NCBI GenBank assembly: GCA_018436095.1
Contig: JAHDMJ010000020.1
Location: 1 to 51,579, forward strand
Reading direction: 5' to 3'
Origin: Clostridia bacterium
GTDB lineage: Bacteria > Bacillota > Peptococcia > DRI-13 > UBA5745
Length of the DNA stretch: 51,579 nt
The notes under the pieces are model-generated. The model did not search any database, had not been told where the DNA came from, and was given only the letters and a program-made list of their open reading frames with translations. Both the position numbers and the translations under genes were made by a program. This document shows, one piece after another, positions 48,783 to 51,579 of this stretch. How positions within the stretch are numbered: the first letter of the stretch is position 1; each line of letters begins with the position of its first letter.

Positions 48783-50408
48783 ATGAAAGTGAATTTGAAA
48801 CTTGTTCTATCTTTATGTTTAATCACTTTGATGGTTACCAACTTGTTTCCTTTGAATGCAATGGCAGATATTATGTCAAAAACGTCCATATACGACGATA
48901 TTGTTTATTTAAAAGAAGCACCACCAGAACATGCCAATTCGTTATTAGAAGATGCTGATTTATTGGAAGCAATTACAGCTGGTTCCGCTATAATTTCTGA
49001 ACCTGTTGCCATCGAAGAACTCTTGCCTTCAAAACAATCAGCGTCACCGGGTGACTCAACCGCAAAGACAATTCAAGATGGGTTGAAAGCGGAAGCCGAC
49101 TTTAGTATAGTAGTTGAAATAGGAGATATCATATTTAAAGCTATCCCAGAAAATGAAATAAATATCGTGCAAAGCGAACAAAAGGAAATGCCGTCAAATA
49201 AGGTTTCCATTGCCAGCGCAGATTCCTGTGATATATTCGCTAGGGATCTTGTCGTTAAGCCGGGAGCAAACTATCCCTTTATCATGGGTGAAGCTGCGTA
49301 TATGCAATTTGTAATCGGCAATTATGGTCCAGATACCGCAATGGGCGTAGGCTTCTCCGTATATGTTAACAATATGCCTGCGGACTCGTATAGTACAGGT
49401 GTTTTGCCCGGCAATACCCAAGGCATAGTTCCGATCTCCGTGAATCTCAGCGGTGGCGCGGCAGGCGACTACACGGTGAGGATTGTTGCCTCAGCGGCAG
49501 CGCCAGTTGATGCAAATACGGGAAACAATGAAACGTCGAATTCCTTCCAATGGTTAGTTAACAGTGCCTTAGTCGATTTAGGAATACGTTATGGCGAAAT
49601 AATTAACAGTACAAGCGGCAGTGCGCCTTTTGAAACAACTGCTACACAGTGGTATCAGTTTTATGTAATCAATTATGGTCCGGGAGCCACGTCCTCTCCA
49701 TATGCCAGGCTAACTGTTGTAAAATCTGACGATAGTGGCATACTCTATTCTGAACCCCTTGGTTTACCATCAATTCCCGCCGGATATGGTTGCACGGTCA
49801 ATTGGCCGCTAAATATAAACAGTTCAGGAATTTACAATTTCACTGCCAGTGTTTATGACGAGAATCGGACAGATCCGGACCTCGGAGACAATTACGCATA
49901 TAATACGTTCACCTGTATTCCTGACGGTTGCGGCATTTGGGCAAAAACGTTGAATTGTGATACACGAAACATCTCTATTTCTATTATAGATCCCTCCATC
50001 GACCTGGCGGATGTACAAGCGGCCGCTTCTGACTGGAACGGCATAACCAGTCAAATTCATATTAGTACGGTTGGCCGTAACCTTAGTAACCCAACTTGTA
50101 TCATGTATCTAGGTGTTGTTGAGGATGGTTTTAGAGGTGAGTTTATCGAAAATGACAAGCCCAATACATATTATAGTGGTGGGACGATTATCATTAATCG
50201 TGCTACTTATAATATGCCCGGCTACGAATTTGTTGACGATCACGTTATCCGTCATGAAATCGGGCATCTCATAAGTTTAAACCATCCCCATATGCATAAC
50301 CCTCTTTGCGAAGATAAGGCAGTTATGCAATACAAAGCCAATTGCTTTTCAGCCACTGTCACTGAGCACGATCGGCAAGCTCTAATAAACAAATGGGGCC
50401 TTCAGTAG
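48783..50408 (+). CDS. Secreted zinc metallopeptidase with CARDB-like domains
   Basis: 541 residues from ATG 48783, placed 10 nt after AAGGGG; ATG 48771 is the alternative. Signal peptide to about residue 30 (FPLNAMA). After a linker, two beta-sandwich CARDB-like domains are visible: FVIGNYGPDTAMGVGFSVYV with VDANTGNNE, and YVINYGPGATSSPYARLTVV with DPDLGDN. The C-terminal catalytic domain holds the zinc motif HEIGHLISLNH (His491, Glu492, His495, His501) and a Met-turn VMQY, typical of metzincin-like peptidases. Its promoter resembles an ECF site shared with the anti-sigma gene. Confidence 0.8.
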   Translation: MKVNLKLVLSLCLITLMVTNLFPLNAMADIMSKTSIYDDIVYLKEAPPEHANSLLEDADLLEAITAGSAIISEPVAIEELLPSKQSASPGDSTAKTIQDGLKAEADFSIVVEIGDIIFKAIPENEINIVQSEQKEMPSNKVSIASADSCDIFARDLVVKPGANYPFIMGEAAYMQFVIGNYGPDTAMGVGFSVYVNNMPADSYSTGVLPGNTQGIVPISVNLSGGAAGDYTVRIVASAAAPVDANTGNNETSNSFQWLVNSALVDLGIRYGEIINSTSGSAPFETTATQWYQFYVINYGPGATSSPYARLTVVKSDDSGILYSEPLGLPSIPAGYGCTVNWPLNINSSGIYNFTASVYDENRTDPDLGDNYAYNTFTCIPDGCGIWAKTLNCDTRNISISIIDPSIDLADVQAAASDWNGITSQIHISTVGRNLSNPTCIMYLGVVEDGFRGEFIENDKPNTYYSGGTIIINRATYNMPGYEFVDDHVIRHEIGHLISLNHPHMHNPLCEDKAVMQYKANCFSATVTEHDRQALINKWGLQ

Positions 50409-50412
50409 ACTA

Positions 50413-50447
50413 TGTTTTTATTCTATCATTATGATGGAATAAAAACA
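50413..50447. terminator. Hairpin after the metallopeptidase gene
   Basis: TGTTTTTATTC and GAATAAAAACA form an 11-bp stem around TATCATTATGATG. No long T-run follows, so terminator function is uncertain. Confidence 0.4.
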
Positions 50448-50522
50448 GACGAATTGACGGTAAATGAATAGTCAGGAAAGAACCAGAATGAGCCAGTATA
50501 GTCAAAAAAGGAGGAATTTACC

Positions 50523-51197
50523 TTGAAGTACATAGCTATTATTATGGCGGCCTTTTTGCTTTCGTCCGGCGGCGTTGATTTACCCCAACAACATAGTCTA
50601 GAAGAATACGATATAGTCCAACCAGGGGAAAACGACAGTATCCAACCAGGAGAATATGACAGTATCGAATATACCAATCCAGTATTGGCTTATTATGAAA
50701 CAACACTGGATGGATTGGAGAGCAGAGCCTCCAATATTGTTAGAGGAGTTGTGTCAAATGACGCAAGAAATGTACTTCATTACTTCCCGGGCATAGATCC
50801 AATTCCTCTATATAGCGCAATAACCTTTGAAGTTCTTGAGGTAATCCAAGGTGACGGTGATGTTAAAGCAGGCGATATCATGACTATTCTTGAACCATAC
50901 TATATTATTGATCGCATTTTAGTTACACGTGGAAATTATCTTCCTTCAACACCCCATCAGGAATATATATTCTTTTTGGGAAACCGCGTTCCTGATACAT
51001 TGGAAGAAGGATATGGCCCACAAGGGTACGAAGGGGCACATTTTGTCATCCATTGTGAGCGTGGAAGATACCTGGTGCCCAATGGCGAAGTCCCAAATAT
51101 CAAAGCATATTCCAATAAAGAATTATCTCTGGGCGAACAGGATACCGAATTGTATAGGAGTTTGTACCAAGAGGTTGTTGACGCCTATTTGAATTGA
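50523..51197 (+). CDS. Exported protein of unknown function
   Basis: 224 residues from TTG 50523 after AGGAGG. Signal peptide-like start (KYIAIIMAAFLLSSGGVDL), with a short hydrophobic core. A variable Glu/Asp/Gln-rich segment (PGENDSIQPGEYDSIEYT) with internal repeats precedes a beta-rich domain (YSAITFEVLEVIQGDGDVKA; IMTILEPYYIIDRILV; EYIFFLGNRVP; RYLVPNGEVP). I do not recognise the family. The position after the metallopeptidase gene makes it a candidate substrate or partner. Confidence 0.7.
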   Translation: MKYIAIIMAAFLLSSGGVDLPQQHSLEEYDIVQPGENDSIQPGEYDSIEYTNPVLAYYETTLDGLESRASNIVRGVVSNDARNVLHYFPGIDPIPLYSAITFEVLEVIQGDGDVKAGDIMTILEPYYIIDRILVTRGNYLPSTPHQEYIFFLGNRVPDTLEEGYGPQGYEGAHFVIHCERGRYLVPNGEVPNIKAYSNKELSLGEQDTELYRSLYQEVVDAYLN

Positions 51198-51199
51198 CA

Positions 51200-51252
51200 G
51201 GGAGAGGCTGTCTCAAATTGGTTTTTTAAAACCAATTTGAGCGGCTTTTTTC
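51200..51252. terminator. Hairpin plus T-run, copy 3 of the GGCTGYCTCAAA palindrome
   Basis: GAGGCTGTCTCAAATTGGTT pairs with AACCAATTTGAGCGGCTTTT. It shares its arm with the hairpins at 3373-3420 and 11515-11575. It follows the 51197 stop directly. Confidence 0.7.
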
Positions 51253-51360
51253 GTGGAAAAAAAGAGTGAAGGATAGCAAAAACGGGCTCCGAAGAACCCA
51301 GCCGTCACTGACTCTTTTTCAGCAGCAGCATAATTTCATTAAGGATAGGGGGAGCAGAAG

Positions 51361-51579
51361 ATGAAAAGACAAGGCTTTTTTTTCCTGGTAGCATTAATAT
51401 GTTTAGGAGGAATCTGTGGGGTAGTTTACCTTAATCACATTTCAAATTCTGCCCCTCTTTCAGCTAGTGAAAAAAAGATTATTTTGATTAAGGATTTTTT
51501 TGAACGGCCTGAAGAATATCAAATTATCTGGATAGAAACTAACGAAGACATAACAGAGAAGGTCTTTCAAAAGTACTTA
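51361..51579 (+). CDS. Exported or membrane-anchored protein, cut by window end
   Basis: At least 73 residues, with no stop before the window end. A short basic head (MKRQG) and hydrophobic segment (FFFLVALICLGGICGVVYL) form a signal peptide or anchor; then NHISNSAPLSASEKKIILIK and a charged stretch EYQIIWIETNEDIT. AGGGGG-AGC lies ahead of the ATG. No family recognised. Probably one more secreted product downstream of the ECF locus. Confidence 0.65.
   Translation, partial: MKRQGFFFLVALICLGGICGVVYLNHISNSAPLSASEKKIILIKDFFERPEEYQIIWIETNEDITEKVFQKYL

Overview
The window reads as chromosomal DNA of an anaerobic, spore-former-type Bacillota (Clostridia or Negativicutes level; no species claimed). 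The grounds are strong AGGAGG-type ribosome sites, TTG/GTG starts, sigma-A promoters, ECF sigma factors with DUF4179/DUF4367-like anti-sigma proteins, an acyl-CoA dehydratase activase (BcrA/HgdC) cluster, an ODP-family metallo-beta-lactamase-fold protein and FeoAB. No rRNA, tRNA, complete insertion sequence or CRISPR-cas locus is visible.

Layout. 1-1.7 kb: repeat cluster and a decayed phage tail cassette (tail fibre plus a small protein gene with a stop at codon 2). 1.9-4 kb: an acetyltransferase and two exported copper-amine-oxidase-N-like proteins. 4.1-7.3 kb: a [2Fe-2S] BFD protein / FAD oxidoreductase / DapB operon with a winged-helix-FCD regulator. 7.4-11 kb: small genes, two gene remnants, a PadR/HAAS-type regulator and membrane protein pair, then a repeat cluster. 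11.6-16 kb: an ODP-like protein coupled to a PAS-HD-GYP protein, and a two-component system. 16.2-19.8 kb: VTC-domain, DUF4956 and Cthe_2159-type lipoprotein genes. 19.9-26.1 kb: a heterodimeric ABC exporter with two HlyD-type adaptors and a divergent TetR regulator. 26.2-28.6 kb: alkylation repair (AlkA-like glycosylase, AdaA, Ogt). 28.6-31.3 kb: a probable type I toxin-antitoxin locus, then an aromatic leader peptide and attenuator ahead of aroF-tyrA. 31.4-33.2 kb: remnants of moeA, an MNT/HEPN pair with a broken HEPN gene, and another repeat cluster. 33.2-38 kb: an operon of AI-2E-type permease, three dehydratase-activase-family genes and a Crp/Fnr regulator. 38.4-44.4 kb: thioredoxin, ferredoxin and NapH-like protein, feoAB, hybrid histidine kinase. 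44.4-51.6 kb: two divergent ECF sigma/anti-sigma loci, then genes for secreted proteins including a HEXXH metallopeptidase, and a gene cut by the window end.

The strongest unexplained structure is a dispersed family of about 20-nt repeats. It occurs in five intergenic clusters plus one solo copy. Every cluster has forward copies on the left and reverse copies on the right of a core, and adjacent copies are often exactly 40 or 41 bp apart. Other points worth follow-up are the Tyr/Phe-rich leader peptide before aroF, the ribosome-site-sequestering hairpin of the small toxin gene, and two similar ECF-type promoters that appear to link an anti-sigma gene with an exported metallopeptidase.
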